A DNA stretch of 64,000 nt from Thalassobaculum_A sp040219615 (GTDB lineage Bacteria > Pseudomonadota > Alphaproteobacteria > Thalassobaculales > Thalassobaculaceae), in the NCBI RefSeq assembly GCF_040219615.1, contig NZ_JAVJSE010000041.1:496001-560000 (forward strand). Reading direction: 5' to 3'. Position numbers and translations under genes: made by a program. This document shows, piece after piece, positions 24,634-34,035 of this stretch. The first letter of the stretch is position 1. Every line of letters begins with the position of its first letter. The notes beneath the pieces are model-generated. The model was not told the origin of the DNA and did no database searches. It saw only the letters and a program-made list of their open reading frames with translations.

Positions 24634-26077
24634 ATGTGCCCGCCTTCAAAAATTTGGCCGGATTCAGGGCCCTGCCGTGATAGCGGACCTCGTAGTGAAC
24701 ATGCGGCCCCGAGCTCCGCCCGCTCGAACCCAGAAGCCCGATCGTCCGTCCGAGCTTGACCGTTTCACCACGGCGGACCGAAATCTTAGCGAGGTGGGCG
24801 TACCGCGTCATCAACCCGTGGCCATGGTCGATCTCCACCACCCGGCCGTAGCGGCTGCGGCGACCGGCGAACACAACCTCGCCATCTGCCGTGGCCGTGA
24901 CCGGCTCCTTGTACGGACCGGCCATGTCCAGGCCGTCATGCATGGCAGTGCGGCCGTTGAACGGGTCCACGCGCGGGCCGAAGCGGCTGGAGATCCGGTA
25001 GTTCACGACCGGGGAAACCAGCGGCAGCGAGACGAACACGCCGCGCAGCGACTCCCAACGGTCGAGCCGCTGGGTCAGGGCGACGCGCAGGCTGTCGTCG
25101 TCCTCGTCGACCTGCATGTCCGGGTGATAGGGCACGAACGGCCCGCCCTGTCCCATCAGCTGCTTGGCAGGCAGCGGTGCGATCACGTCGAGCTTGAGGC
25201 CGGTTCGCCGGATGACTTCCTCGACCGTCCGTATGTTCTGCTGAGCGCGGTCGGCGATCCGCCGCAGCTCCGTCCGGTGCGCGTCGCGTTCCTCCTCGAG
25301 CGCGCGCTGCAGGCCGGACATCTGGTTGCGCAGACCGTCGTTGTCGGACGCAATGGCGCTCCGCTCGAGGATCACGGTGCGAAGGTCGCCCTTCAGGGCC
25401 TTCACGTTGTTCTGCAGCAGCGCGACCTTGGAGTTCGACGACTCGAGCTCGTTGTGGAGCGCCCACAGCTGGTCGTCCAGGGCCGCACGCTCCGCCGCGA
25501 TCTCCGCCTTCTCGGCCTCGATCGTCTCGAGATGGCGGCGCAAGGTGCCGATATGGGCTTCGAGCGCGTTGTTCTTGCCGGTCATCTGCCGCAGTTCGGA
25601 ACCCAGCAGCTCGAGCTGGTCGCCCAGGGCGACTCGGGCGTTGGCGATCCGCGCCCGCTCGGCCTCCGAGGTGCGCAGCGCCACCTCGGTCGAATTGAGA
25701 TCCTGCTTCAACGCCTCGTTCTGGCTGAACAGGCGGCGCAGGTGCGCCTCGGTTTCCTTCAGGTCGCGGGTGATCCCGACGATCGAGAGCTGATAGTCGG
25801 ATACCTGGTCGAGCAGTTTCCGGTAGGCGTGGCGCGACCGGTCGATCGCGTCGTTCTTCGCCAGGATCATCGATCCCTGCGTGTAGTAGCCGACGGTCGC
25901 GAAACCCACCCAGCCGGCGACCGCCAGCCAACCGCCGAGTGCGATCAGCTGCAGCCCGGTGGTCAGGCGGACGTAGCTGGTCTCGCCATCCGTGCGAAGA
26001 ATGATCTGCCGTTCCGGGAAGATTCGGCGTACGCCGCCTTTCAGGCGATCCGCCCACCCCCTGGCGTCGTCTGTCAT
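24608..26077 (-). CDS. Membrane-anchored coiled-coil M23 peptidase (LmdC-like)
   Basis: The 489-residue protein has a short cytoplasmic N-terminus, one membrane helix (LQLIALGGWLAVAGWVGFATV region, about 43-65), a long coiled coil (about 75-290) and a C-terminal LytM/M23 domain (about 355-475). The zinc-site residues are present: His and Asp in MHDGLDMAG and His in GPHVHYEVR. It should be an active periplasmic endopeptidase cutting peptidoglycan cross-links. Partnership with the overlapping bactofilin gene is inferred from the LmdC precedent. A run of nine G on the coding strand lies just before the ATG. Confidence 0.92.
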   Translation of the reverse strand: MTDDARGWADRLKGGVRRIFPERQIILRTDGETSYVRLTTGLQLIALGGWLAVAGWVGFATVGYYTQGSMILAKNDAIDRSRHAYRKLLDQVSDYQLSIVGITRDLKETEAHLRRLFSQNEALKQDLNSTEVALRTSEAERARIANARVALGDQLELLGSELRQMTGKNNALEAHIGTLRRHLETIEAEKAEIAAERAALDDQLWALHNELESSNSKVALLQNNVKALKGDLRTVILERSAIASDNDGLRNQMSGLQRALEEERDAHRTELRRIADRAQQNIRTVEEVIRRTGLKLDVIAPLPAKQLMGQGGPFVPYHPDMQVDEDDDSLRVALTQRLDRWESLRGVFVSLPLVSPVVNYRISSRFGPRVDPFNGRTAMHDGLDMAGPYKEPVTATADGEVVFAGRRSRYGRVVEIDHGHGLMTRYAHLAKISVRRGETVKLGRTIGLLGSSGRSSGPHVHYEVRYHGRALNPAKFLKAGTYVQSKETN

Positions 26078-26081
26078 GCGG

Positions 26082-26090
26082 CCCCCCCCC
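26082..26090 (-). repeat. G9 homopolymer in the M23 peptidase ribosome-site region
   Basis: Nine C on the plus strand (nine G on the coding strand) sit 5-13 bases upstream of the M23 ATG, exactly where the ribosome site should be. Such tracts can change length by slipped-strand replication. Confidence 0.5.
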
Positions 26091-26196
26091 GTCGATTACG
26101 TTCGATTGGGCCGAGCCTGCCCGCCCGACCGTTGCGTACTCTTCTCTCCCACGCGGCAAGCGCAAGTTAGCTTTCGCCGCTATCATAGGCAAGCTG

Positions 26197-26850
26197 TTGC
26201 CGCATCCGGAGCGTCGCTTGGAGCGCGATCTCGATCTCGACGACCAGATCCGCGGTGTCGCCATGGCGGTGCGCCACTGGTTCGACGTCCGCGACCTGGA
26301 AACCCTGCAGCGCAATGTCGGCATATTGCCCGCGCGCGACCGAAAAGCAGCGTATGACAAGCACCTGCGGGTGTTGACGGTATCCGCACTGCCGCCGCAG
26401 GTGGTCCGCATGAGGGCCGACGCACCGATGGTGACGCTTCATTACATGCAGGACGTGTATGACGACGGCATGCTTCGCGCCGACGCTTGGCGCTGGTGGT
26501 TCGCCTGGGTGGCCGTCGAGTTGATCGCGCGGCTCGGACCCGATCGCGACGGCTCCCGGACCCGCCGATTCGTTCTGGACGACCCGTCGATCGACAGCAT
26601 CCGCACGGCGGCCCCGCGCTGGCTGGCGGCCAATCCGCTGCGCCTTCAGCTGGTCGAAAGACGGCTGGGCGAACTGGTCGACCGGGCCGCCGACCCGACG
26701 TCGTCGCCCGGACGGACGATCGAGGAGCGGGTCCGCGGCATGCTCGCGGGCCATCTGGCGCGGACGGTGGTCGATGCGATGGCCGGCGAAGCCGGCGAGG
26801 TCGCCGCCGCCATCACCAGGCGCTTCGACGAGCGGGCCCGGCGGGGCTGA
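26197..26850 (+). CDS. Conserved-looking protein of unknown function
   Basis: The 217-residue frame encodes an Arg/Asp-rich, mostly helical soluble protein with Trp clusters (WRWWFAWVAVELIA) and no signal peptide or known catalytic motif. The first possible start is TTG at 26197; the first in-frame ATG is at 26263. Base composition and codon use match real genes, and no better frame overlaps. A TATCAT at 26181-26186 could be a -10 element, which would make the message nearly leaderless. I do not recognise the family. Confidence 0.65.
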   Translation: MPHPERRLERDLDLDDQIRGVAMAVRHWFDVRDLETLQRNVGILPARDRKAAYDKHLRVLTVSALPPQVVRMRADAPMVTLHYMQDVYDDGMLRADAWRWWFAWVAVELIARLGPDRDGSRTRRFVLDDPSIDSIRTAAPRWLAANPLRLQLVERRLGELVDRAADPTSSPGRTIEERVRGMLAGHLARTVVDAMAGEAGEVAAAITRRFDERARRG

Positions 26851-26859
26851 GCCGGCCTC

Positions 26860-28635
26860 TCAGTCGGGCCCGGCCGCCAGCCCGCCGGGCCGCCGCGGAT
26901 CGGCGAAGCCGCGATAGCCGTCCGGCGCCCGCCGGACCGCCTGGACCGTCGCCGACGGCCGGCGCACCACCACCCGGTGCCCCATGCCCTGCAGCAGGGC
27001 CACGGTGTCCGGCGAGAAGCCCTCCTCGACGCCCAGTTCGTCCGGCAACCACTGGTGATGGATCCGCGGCGCCAGGGTCGCCTCGGCCAGGTTCATGCCG
27101 TGGTCGAGCGTGTTCGTCAGGAACTGCATCACCGAGGTGATGATCCTGCTGCCGCCCTGCCCGCCGGTGGCGATGACGGTGCCGTTCCCGTCCAGAACCA
27201 GGGTCGGCGACATCGACGACAGCGGCCGCTTGCCGGCTTCGATCGCATTCTCCTCGCCCTGCACGAGGCCGTAGGCGTTGGCCGCACCCGGCCGCGCCGA
27301 GAAATCGTCCATCTCGTTGTTCAGGAAGATCCCGGTTCCCTCCGCCACAATCCCGGTGCCGAACGCGAAGTTCAGGGTGGTGGTCAGGGCGACCGCCGCC
27401 CCAGCCCGGTCCATGACCGAAAGATGGGTCGTGTTGTTGCTCTCGAAGACCTTCGGAGACCCGGGCCCCAGACTTGCGGAATCGCCGGCGCGCTGCAGGT
27501 CGATGCTGACGCGCAGCGCCTCGGCATAGTCCTTCGAGATCAGGCCGGCCAGCGGGACGTCGTGGAACGCCGGGTCGGCCAGATGCCTGAAGCGGTCGGC
27601 GTAGGCCCGCCGCATGGTCTCGGCCATCCGGTGCAGGGTCGCTGCCGATCCGAAGCCGAGTTCGGCGATCGGCCACCCCTCGAGCACGTTCAGCATCTGG
27701 ATCAGCAGGGCGCCGCCGGAACTCGGCGGCGGCATCGAGACGATCTCGGTGCCGCGGTAGGTCCCGCGCACCGGCTCCCGCAGCACGGTCCGGTAGCCGG
27801 CCAGGTCGGCCTCGTCGATCAACCCTTCATGCCGCCGCATCTCGTCGGCGATCGCGACCGCGATCGGTCCGCGATAGAAGCCGTCGGGACCGTCCCGGGC
27901 GATCAGCTCGAGGGTGTTCGCCAGATCGGGCTGCCGGAACGTTTCGCCCGGCTCGTAGGCGCCGCCGTCGGGTTTGGCGACCACCGCCCGGGTCTGCGGC
28001 CATTGCCGCAGACGATCGGAGGAACGGGCGACGTCGCGCGCCAGCGACCGCGACATCGGGATGCCGTCGCGCGCCAGGGCGATGGCCGGCTCGATCACCC
28101 GGTCCAGGGACCAGCTGCCCCAGCGGGCCAGGGCATCGGCGTAGCCGGCGACCGATCCGGGAACGCCCACCGAACGGTGCGAGTAGCGGGCGATCCGGTT
28201 GTCGACATTGCCGTCCGGTCCGATGAACAGGTCGCGGAAGGCCCGTGCCGGGGCTGTCTCGCGGAAATCCAGGGCCACCGGCGGCGACCCGTCGGCCGGC
28301 CGGACCAGCATGAAGCCGCCGCCGCCCAGATTGCCGGCCTGCGGCAGCGTGACCGCAAGCGCGAAGGCGGTCGCGATTGCCGCGTCGACTGCGTTGCCGC
28401 CGGCCTCCAGCACCGAGACGCCGATTCGGGTCGCGGTCGCCTCGCGGCTGGTCACCATGCCATAGCGGGCTTCGGACGGGATGATCCGATCGGCACCTTC
28501 CAGCGGCGGCGCGCCGATCGAGGCGATCGCCGGCGCCGCCGCGCCGAGCAGCGTCAGGCCGCCGCCGCCGACCAGAAAGGCGCGCCGGCCCAGCCTGGCG
28601 CCGGGGCCGGTATGGGAACGATGTCGCTGGGTCAC
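26860..28635 (-). CDS. ggt: Gamma-glutamyltransferase
   Basis: The 591-residue Ntn-hydrolase is exported and self-cleaving. The N-terminus has a twin-arginine-like signal (LGRRAFLVGGGG, ending near APAIAS). The autoprocessing/catalytic threonine is in SNNTTHLSVMD, and the C-terminal glycine loop is GGQGGSRIITSV. It hydrolyses or transfers gamma-glutamyl groups from glutathione and related peptides in the periplasm. A GTG start at 28635 is chosen because GGAGG lies 8 bases before it; an upstream TTG lacks this. It is divergent from the sarcosine oxidase operon. Confidence 0.93.
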   Translation of the reverse strand: MTQRHRSHTGPGARLGRRAFLVGGGGLTLLGAAAPAIASIGAPPLEGADRIIPSEARYGMVTSREATATRIGVSVLEAGGNAVDAAIATAFALAVTLPQAGNLGGGGFMLVRPADGSPPVALDFRETAPARAFRDLFIGPDGNVDNRIARYSHRSVGVPGSVAGYADALARWGSWSLDRVIEPAIALARDGIPMSRSLARDVARSSDRLRQWPQTRAVVAKPDGGAYEPGETFRQPDLANTLELIARDGPDGFYRGPIAVAIADEMRRHEGLIDEADLAGYRTVLREPVRGTYRGTEIVSMPPPSSGGALLIQMLNVLEGWPIAELGFGSAATLHRMAETMRRAYADRFRHLADPAFHDVPLAGLISKDYAEALRVSIDLQRAGDSASLGPGSPKVFESNNTTHLSVMDRAGAAVALTTTLNFAFGTGIVAEGTGIFLNNEMDDFSARPGAANAYGLVQGEENAIEAGKRPLSSMSPTLVLDGNGTVIATGGQGGSRIITSVMQFLTNTLDHGMNLAEATLAPRIHHQWLPDELGVEEGFSPDTVALLQGMGHRVVVRRPSATVQAVRRAPDGYRGFADPRRPGGLAAGPD

Positions 28636-28736
28636 CGTTTGATCCTCCGCCCGTCGTCTCCGGGACAATAAGCGTCCGAAGACGGTCTCGCCACCCGGTC
28701 CCGGTTGCTGCAGAGTGCGCCCGAAGGGAGGGTCGT

Positions 28737-29993
28737 ATGGTCGAGTATTCCGTCCTCAGTCTGGTGCGCAACGCGCTCGGCGGTCACAAGGGCTGGATCC
28801 GCGCCTGGCGCGACCCGGAACCGAAACGCCACTACGACGTGATCGTCGTCGGCGGCGGCGGACATGGCCTTGCCACCGCCTACTATCTTGCGCGCAACCA
28901 CGGGATCACCAACGTCGCGGTCCTGGAGAAGGGCTATATCGGCGGCGGCAACGTCGGCCGCAACACCACCATCGTGCGCTCCAACTACCTGCTCGACGGC
29001 AACAACCATTTCTACGAGCACTCCCTCAAGCTGTGGGAGGGGTTGAGCCGTGAGCTGAACTACAACGTGATGTTCAGCCAGCGCGGCGTGCTCAACCTGG
29101 CGCATTCCGACGGACAGATGGACGCCTACGCCCGGCGCGGCAATGCCATGCGCCTCAACGGCGTCGATTCCGAGCTGCTGGACCGCGAGGACGTGCGCCG
29201 GCTCTATCCCTACATGGACTTCTCGGAGACCGCCCGCTTCCCGATCTACGGCGGCCTGCTGCAGCCGCGCGGCGGCACCGCCCGCCACGATGCGGTCGCC
29301 TGGGGCTTCGCGCGCGGCGCCGACCGGCTGGGCGTGGACATCATTCAGAACTGCGAGGTCACCGGGTTCGAGCGCTCGGGCGGCCGGATCACCGCCGTCA
29401 ACACCACGCGCGGCAGCATCGGCTGCGGCCGGATCGGCATGGCGGTCGCCGGCAACACCAGCCGGGTGGCGCAGATGGCCGGCCTGGAGCTGCCGATCGA
29501 GAGCCACGTGCTGCAGGCCTTCGTGACCGAACCGCTGAAGCCGCTGATCGACGGCGTCGTCACCTTCGGCGCCGGGCATTTCTACATCAGCCAGTCCGAC
29601 AAGGGCGGACTGGTGCTGGGCGGCGACATCGACTTCTACAATTCCTACGCCCAGCGCGGGAACCTGCCGATCGCCGAGCATGTGATGGCGAACGGCTGCG
29701 CGATGATGCCGAATCTGCGCCGGGTGCGGATCCTGCGCAGCTGGGGCGGCATCATGGACATGTCGATGGACGGCAGCCCGATCATCTCGAAGACGCCGCT
29801 TCACAACCTCTACCTCAATGCCGGCTGGTGCTACGGGGGCTTCAAGGCGACCCCCGGCTCCGGCTGGGTGTTCGCCCACACCATCGCCGAGGACCGCCCG
29901 CACAAGTTCAACGAGCCGCTGTCGCTGGAGCGCTTCGCGACCGGCCACCTGCTCGACGAGGGCGGCAAGGGGCCGACCCCGAAGCTGCACTGA
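28737..29993 (+). CDS. soxB: Sarcosine oxidase subunit beta
   Basis: This 418-residue flavoprotein subunit of heterotetrameric sarcosine oxidase oxidises the methyl C-N bond of sarcosine. The FAD-binding Rossmann motif is VIVVGGGGHGLATAYYLA (about 35-52). The likely covalent-FMN histidine is His184 in GGTARHDAVAWG. The C-terminal substrate-side motif is NAGWCYGGFKATPGSG. A GGGAGG ribosome site precedes the ATG. It is the first gene of the beta-delta-alpha-gamma operon, the standard order. Confidence 0.97.
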   Translation: MVEYSVLSLVRNALGGHKGWIRAWRDPEPKRHYDVIVVGGGGHGLATAYYLARNHGITNVAVLEKGYIGGGNVGRNTTIVRSNYLLDGNNHFYEHSLKLWEGLSRELNYNVMFSQRGVLNLAHSDGQMDAYARRGNAMRLNGVDSELLDREDVRRLYPYMDFSETARFPIYGGLLQPRGGTARHDAVAWGFARGADRLGVDIIQNCEVTGFERSGGRITAVNTTRGSIGCGRIGMAVAGNTSRVAQMAGLELPIESHVLQAFVTEPLKPLIDGVVTFGAGHFYISQSDKGGLVLGGDIDFYNSYAQRGNLPIAEHVMANGCAMMPNLRRVRILRSWGGIMDMSMDGSPIISKTPLHNLYLNAGWCYGGFKATPGSGWVFAHTIAEDRPHKFNEPLSLERFATGHLLDEGGKGPTPKLH

Positions 29994-30009
29994 GCGTGGA
30001 AAGCACCCG

Positions 30010-30288
30010 ATGATCCGCATCACCTGCCCGCATTGCGGCCCGCGCGACCACGACGAGTTCAGCTATGCGGGCGACGCCGGCAAGCTCCGCCCGGCCGACC
30101 CGGAAGCCGCCTCGGCCGAGGACTGGCACCGCTACGTCTACCTGCGCGACAATCCGCGCGGCCCGCATCTGGAGTTCTGGCACCACGTCCAGGGCTGCCG
30201 GGCCTACGTGAAGGTGCTGCGCGACACCGCCACCCACGAAGTGCTGGCGACCGGCCTGCCTCAGGACGACCTGGAGGCGGCCCGATGA
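30010..30288 (+). CDS. soxD: Sarcosine oxidase subunit delta
   Basis: The 92-residue small subunit has zinc ligands in ITCPHCGPRDHDEF at the N-terminus and the conserved FWHHVQGCRAYVKV segment. It is a structural, zinc-binding part of the heterotetramer. The gene lies between soxB and soxA and ends in ATGA overlap with soxA, so stoichiometric translation is likely. Confidence 0.96.
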   Translation: MIRITCPHCGPRDHDEFSYAGDAGKLRPADPEAASAEDWHRYVYLRDNPRGPHLEFWHHVQGCRAYVKVLRDTATHEVLATGLPQDDLEAAR

Positions 30289-33200
30289 TCTTCGGCCGCC
30301 ACGCCCCCGAGCAGACCCACCGTCTCGCCGCCGGCGGCGAGATCGACCGGCTGCGGCCGATCGGCTTCAGCTTCGACGGCCGGAGCTTTGGCGGCTATGC
30401 CGGCGACACCCTGGCGTCGGCGCTGCTGGCGAACGGCGTGAAGGTGGTCGGGCGCAGCTTCAAATACCACCGGCCGCGCGGCATCCTGTCGGCCGGACCG
30501 GAGGAGCCGAACGCCCTGGTCGAGCTGCGCTCGGGCGCGCGGCGGGAGCCGAACACCCGCGCCACCATGGTCGAGCTGTTCCACGGCCTGAGCGCGACCA
30601 GCCAGAACCGCTGGCCCTGCCTGGCCTTCGACGCGATGGAGATGAACGACCTGATGTCGCGCTTCCTGGTCGCCGGCTTCTACTACAAGACCTTCATGGG
30701 CTTCCCGGGCTGGCACTTCTGGGAAAAGCGCATCCGCGCCGCCGCCGGCATGGGGCGGGGTACCGTCGAGCCCGACCCGGACAACTACGAGACCATGAAC
30801 GCCCATTGCGACGTCCTGGTGGTCGGCGGCGGGCCCTCCGGCCTGGCCGCGGCCCTGGCGGCCGGTCGCACCGGGGCCCGCGTCGTCCTGCTGGACGAGA
30901 CCGACGGCCTGGGCGGCCGGCTGCGCAGCGAGCGCGAGGCCCTGGACGGCGCCCCCGCCATGCGCTGGGTCGAGTCCGCCTCGGCGGAACTCGCCGACCT
31001 GCCCGATGTCAGGGTGCTGACCCGGACCACCGGCTTCGGAATCTATGACGGCAACGTGGTCGGCGCGGTCGAGCGGGTGGCCGACCACCTGCCGGTCCCG
31101 CCGGCCCATGTTGCTCGCCAGCGGTTGTGGCACATCCGGCCGCGCCGCGTGATCGTCGCCGCCGGCGCCATCGAGCGGCCGCTGGTGTTCGGCGGCAACG
31201 ACCGGCCCGGCGTGATGCTGGCCGGCGCCGTGCGCAGTTATCTGAACCGCTTCGCCGTGCGGCCGGGCAGCAGCGCGGTGGTGGTCGCGAACAACGACGA
31301 CGGCTACCGCACCGCCCTCGACCTCGCCGCCGCCGGCGTCGACGTGGCGCAGATCCTCGACACCCGCGGCGGCGGCCGCGGCGCCTGGCGCGACCGGGCG
31401 CTGGCCGCCGGGCTGGAAGTCGCCGACGGCCACGCCGTCACCAACGCCTACGGCCGCATGGGCCTGGTCGGCTGCGACGTCGGCCGGCTGGACGGCCGCG
31501 GCGGCACCGTCGGCGACAGCCGGTTCGTGGCCTGCGACCTGATCGCGACCTCGGGCGGCTGGACCCCGTCGATCCACCTGCACAGCCATGCCGGCGGCAA
31601 GGCCGAGTGGAGCGATGCGGTCGCCGCCTTCCTGCCGGCCGACGGACGCCCGGGCATTGCCACCATCGGCGCCGCCGCCGGCCGTTTCGCCCTCTCCGAC
31701 TGCCTGGCCGACGGCTTCCGGACCGGCGCCAAGGCGGCCCAGGCCTGCGGCTTCGGTAGCGGCACTGCGCCGGACGCGCCCGCCACGGAAGAGACCGCGA
31801 CCGCCCCCCTGCAGGCGATCTGGTCGGTCCCCGGCACGCCCGGCCGCAAGGTCAGGCGATTCGTCGACCACCAGGACGACGTCACCGTCGAGGACATCGC
31901 GCTGGCCCACCGGGAAGGCTTCGTCTCCGTCGAGCACCTGAAGCGCTACACCACCCTCGGCATGGGCACCGACCAGGGCAAGACCTCGAACGTCGCCGGC
32001 CACGCCCTGATGGCCGAGGCCCGCGGCCAGCCGGTCCCGGTGGTCGGCACCACCACCTTCCGGCCGCCCTTCACCCCGGTCGCCATGGGCGCGCTGGCCG
32101 GCCGCGCCGCCGGCCGGCACCTGGCGCCGATCCGCCGGACCGCCCTGCACGACTGGCACGCCACCAACGGCGTGGTGTTCGTTGAGGCGGGACCGTGGCT
32201 GCGCCCGCAGTACTACCTGCAGCCGGGCGAGGCGAACGCGAAGGAGGCCATGGACCGGGCGATCACCGGGGAGGTGGTGAACACCCGCACCCGGGTCGGG
32301 ATCTCCGACGTCTCCAGCCTGGGCAAGATCGACGTCCAGGGGCCGGACGCCGCCGAGTTCCTGAACCGGGTCTACAGCAACGGCTTCGCCAGGCTGCCGG
32401 TCGGCAAGGCGCGCTACGGGCTGATGCTGCGCGAGGACGGCATCGTCGACGACGACGGCACCACCTCGCGGCTGTCCGAGCACCACTTCCTGACGACCAC
32501 CACCACGGTCCATGCCGCCAAGGTGCTGGCCGACCTGGAGTGGTACCTGCAGGTGGTGTGGCCGGAACTGGACGTGCGTGTGTCGTCGGTGACCGAGCAG
32601 TGGGCCGGCATGGCGCTGGCCGGGCCGCGCGCCCGCGACGTGCTCGCAGCCGCCGTCGATCCCGGCACCGCCGACGTGTCGAACGCGGCCCTGCCCTTCC
32701 TCGGCGTCACCACGACCGCCACGATCCGTGGCGTGCCGGTGCGGATCTTCCGGATCAGCTTCTCCGGCGAGCTCGGCTACGAGGTCAATGCGCCTGCCGA
32801 CTGGGGCATCGAGGTCTGGGAAGCGCTGATGGCGGCCGGGGAGCCGCACGGGATCCGTCCCTACGGCCTGGAGGCCATGGGCATCATGCGGATCGAGAAG
32901 GGCCATGTCGCCGGCCCGGAGCTGGACGGCCGCACCACCGCCGACGACCTCGGGCTCGGGCGGATGACCGGCCGGAGCAAGTGGTATGTCGGCCGCGGCA
33001 TGCTGGACAAGCCGGCCTTCACCGACCCCGACCGTCCGAGCCTGGTCGGGCTGGTGCCGGTCGACGGTCAGACCCGGATCCGCGCCGGCTCGATCCTGGT
33101 CGACGATCCGGACGCGGCGACGCCGATCCCCAAGCTCGGCCACGTCACCTCCAGCGCCTACCTGTCGCCGACCGTCGGGCACCCGATCAGCCTCGGCCTG

Positions 33201-33329
33201 CTGGCGCGCGGCCGCGAGCGGATCGGTCAGGAGGTCTGGGCGGTGTACCCGATGCGCGCAATCAGGGTGCGGGCACGGGTCACCGAGACCTGCTTCGTAG
33301 ACCCCAAGGGGGAGAAGCTGCATGGCTGA
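30285..33329 (+). CDS. soxA: Sarcosine oxidase subunit alpha
   Basis: The 1014-residue subunit has, in order: a ferredoxin-like N-terminal region (SFKYHRPRGILSAG); a dinucleotide-binding domain with VLVVGGGPSGLAAALAAG (about 180-197) that binds NAD; a helical linker; and a C-terminal GcvT-like tetrahydrofolate-binding domain (from about 640), including GISDVSSLGKIDVQGPDA and GELGYEVNAP. The folate domain captures formaldehyde as 5,10-methylene-THF. Length and order are normal. It overlaps soxD by ATGA and soxG by eight bases. Confidence 0.97.
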   Translation: MIFGRHAPEQTHRLAAGGEIDRLRPIGFSFDGRSFGGYAGDTLASALLANGVKVVGRSFKYHRPRGILSAGPEEPNALVELRSGARREPNTRATMVELFHGLSATSQNRWPCLAFDAMEMNDLMSRFLVAGFYYKTFMGFPGWHFWEKRIRAAAGMGRGTVEPDPDNYETMNAHCDVLVVGGGPSGLAAALAAGRTGARVVLLDETDGLGGRLRSEREALDGAPAMRWVESASAELADLPDVRVLTRTTGFGIYDGNVVGAVERVADHLPVPPAHVARQRLWHIRPRRVIVAAGAIERPLVFGGNDRPGVMLAGAVRSYLNRFAVRPGSSAVVVANNDDGYRTALDLAAAGVDVAQILDTRGGGRGAWRDRALAAGLEVADGHAVTNAYGRMGLVGCDVGRLDGRGGTVGDSRFVACDLIATSGGWTPSIHLHSHAGGKAEWSDAVAAFLPADGRPGIATIGAAAGRFALSDCLADGFRTGAKAAQACGFGSGTAPDAPATEETATAPLQAIWSVPGTPGRKVRRFVDHQDDVTVEDIALAHREGFVSVEHLKRYTTLGMGTDQGKTSNVAGHALMAEARGQPVPVVGTTTFRPPFTPVAMGALAGRAAGRHLAPIRRTALHDWHATNGVVFVEAGPWLRPQYYLQPGEANAKEAMDRAITGEVVNTRTRVGISDVSSLGKIDVQGPDAAEFLNRVYSNGFARLPVGKARYGLMLREDGIVDDDGTTSRLSEHHFLTTTTTVHAAKVLADLEWYLQVVWPELDVRVSSVTEQWAGMALAGPRARDVLAAAVDPGTADVSNAALPFLGVTTTATIRGVPVRIFRISFSGELGYEVNAPADWGIEVWEALMAAGEPHGIRPYGLEAMGIMRIEKGHVAGPELDGRTTADDLGLGRMTGRSKWYVGRGMLDKPAFTDPDRPSLVGLVPVDGQTRIRAGSILVDDPDAATPIPKLGHVTSSAYLSPTVGHPISLGLLARGRERIGQEVWAVYPMRAIRVRARVTETCFVDPKGEKLHG

Positions 33330-33933
33330 GACCGCCACCCTTCCCGCCCGCCGCTCCCCGCTCGACGGCGTCTGGACGCCGGGCGACCACGGGGCCGTCG
33401 GACCGGGCGGGCCGGGAGTCACCATGACCCGCCGGCTCGGCCTGTCGGCGGTCCAGCTCGACGCCCGGGCCGGCACCGCCGATGCCGTGCGCCACGCCAT
33501 CGCCGCCGCCCTCGGCGTCGCGCTCCCCGCCGCCGGCCATGCGACCTCGGGCGGCGACGTCCGGGCGCTCTGGCTCGGCCCCGACCGCTGGCTGCTGATG
33601 GCCGCCGACGGGTTCGGCCTGGAGCCGAAGCTGCGCGATGCCGCCGGACCGGCCGGCGGCATCGTGGTCGACCAGGGCCATGGCCGGGCGATCCTGCGGC
33701 TGGAGGGGCCGGCCGTGCGCGACGTGCTGGCCAAGGGCACCGGAGTCGACCTGCATCCCCGCGCCTTCGCCGAGCACGCCGTGGCCCAGACCGGGCTGTT
33801 CCACCTGACGGCCACCCTGGACCGCCGGCGCGGCACCGGCCGCTTCGACGTCCATGTGATGCGCGGCTTCGCCGTCAGCCTGTTCGAGAGCCTGTGCGAG
33901 GCGGCGGCGGAGTACGGCTACCGGCTGGTGTGA
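33322..33933 (+). CDS. soxG: Sarcosine oxidase subunit gamma
   Basis: The 203-residue subunit resembles a truncated GcvT domain: RALWLGPDRWLLMA, VVDQGHGRAILRLEGP and HLTATLDRRRGTGRFDVHVMRGFAVSLFE match the gamma family. It completes the sarcosine oxidase heterotetramer. It starts in the last codons of soxA after a GGGGGAGAAG ribosome site. A palindromic element follows the stop codon and may stop transcription against the convergent downstream gene. Confidence 0.95.
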   Translation: MAETATLPARRSPLDGVWTPGDHGAVGPGGPGVTMTRRLGLSAVQLDARAGTADAVRHAIAAALGVALPAAGHATSGGDVRALWLGPDRWLLMAADGFGLEPKLRDAAGPAGGIVVDQGHGRAILRLEGPAVRDVLAKGTGVDLHPRAFAEHAVAQTGLFHLTATLDRRRGTGRFDVHVMRGFAVSLFESLCEAAAEYGYRLV

Positions 33934-33962
33934 CGGCAGCTCAGTCCCACGCACTCTCCCAA

Positions 33963-34017
33963 GCCGTCATTCCGGACGGGCGCGCCGCCCTCGGGGCGAC
34001 CGAGCCGGAATGACGGC
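33963..34017. repeat. REP-like palindrome, copy 1
   Basis: GCCGTCATTCCGG (33963-33975) and CCGGAATGACGGC (34005-34017) form a perfect 13-bp inverted repeat around a 29-base GC-rich loop. The core CCGTCATTCCGGAC recurs in the element at 63.2 kb. It lies between convergent genes and may also act as a terminator. Confidence 0.75.
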
Positions 34018-34035
34018 GAAGAGCCGGAGCGGCCC

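Noticed and set aside
30261..33836. 1191-residue minus-strand frame over the sarcosine oxidase alpha and gamma genes
   Set aside because: Antisense shadow with Gly/Arg/Asp/His-rich filler; the plus strand has complete SoxA and SoxG.
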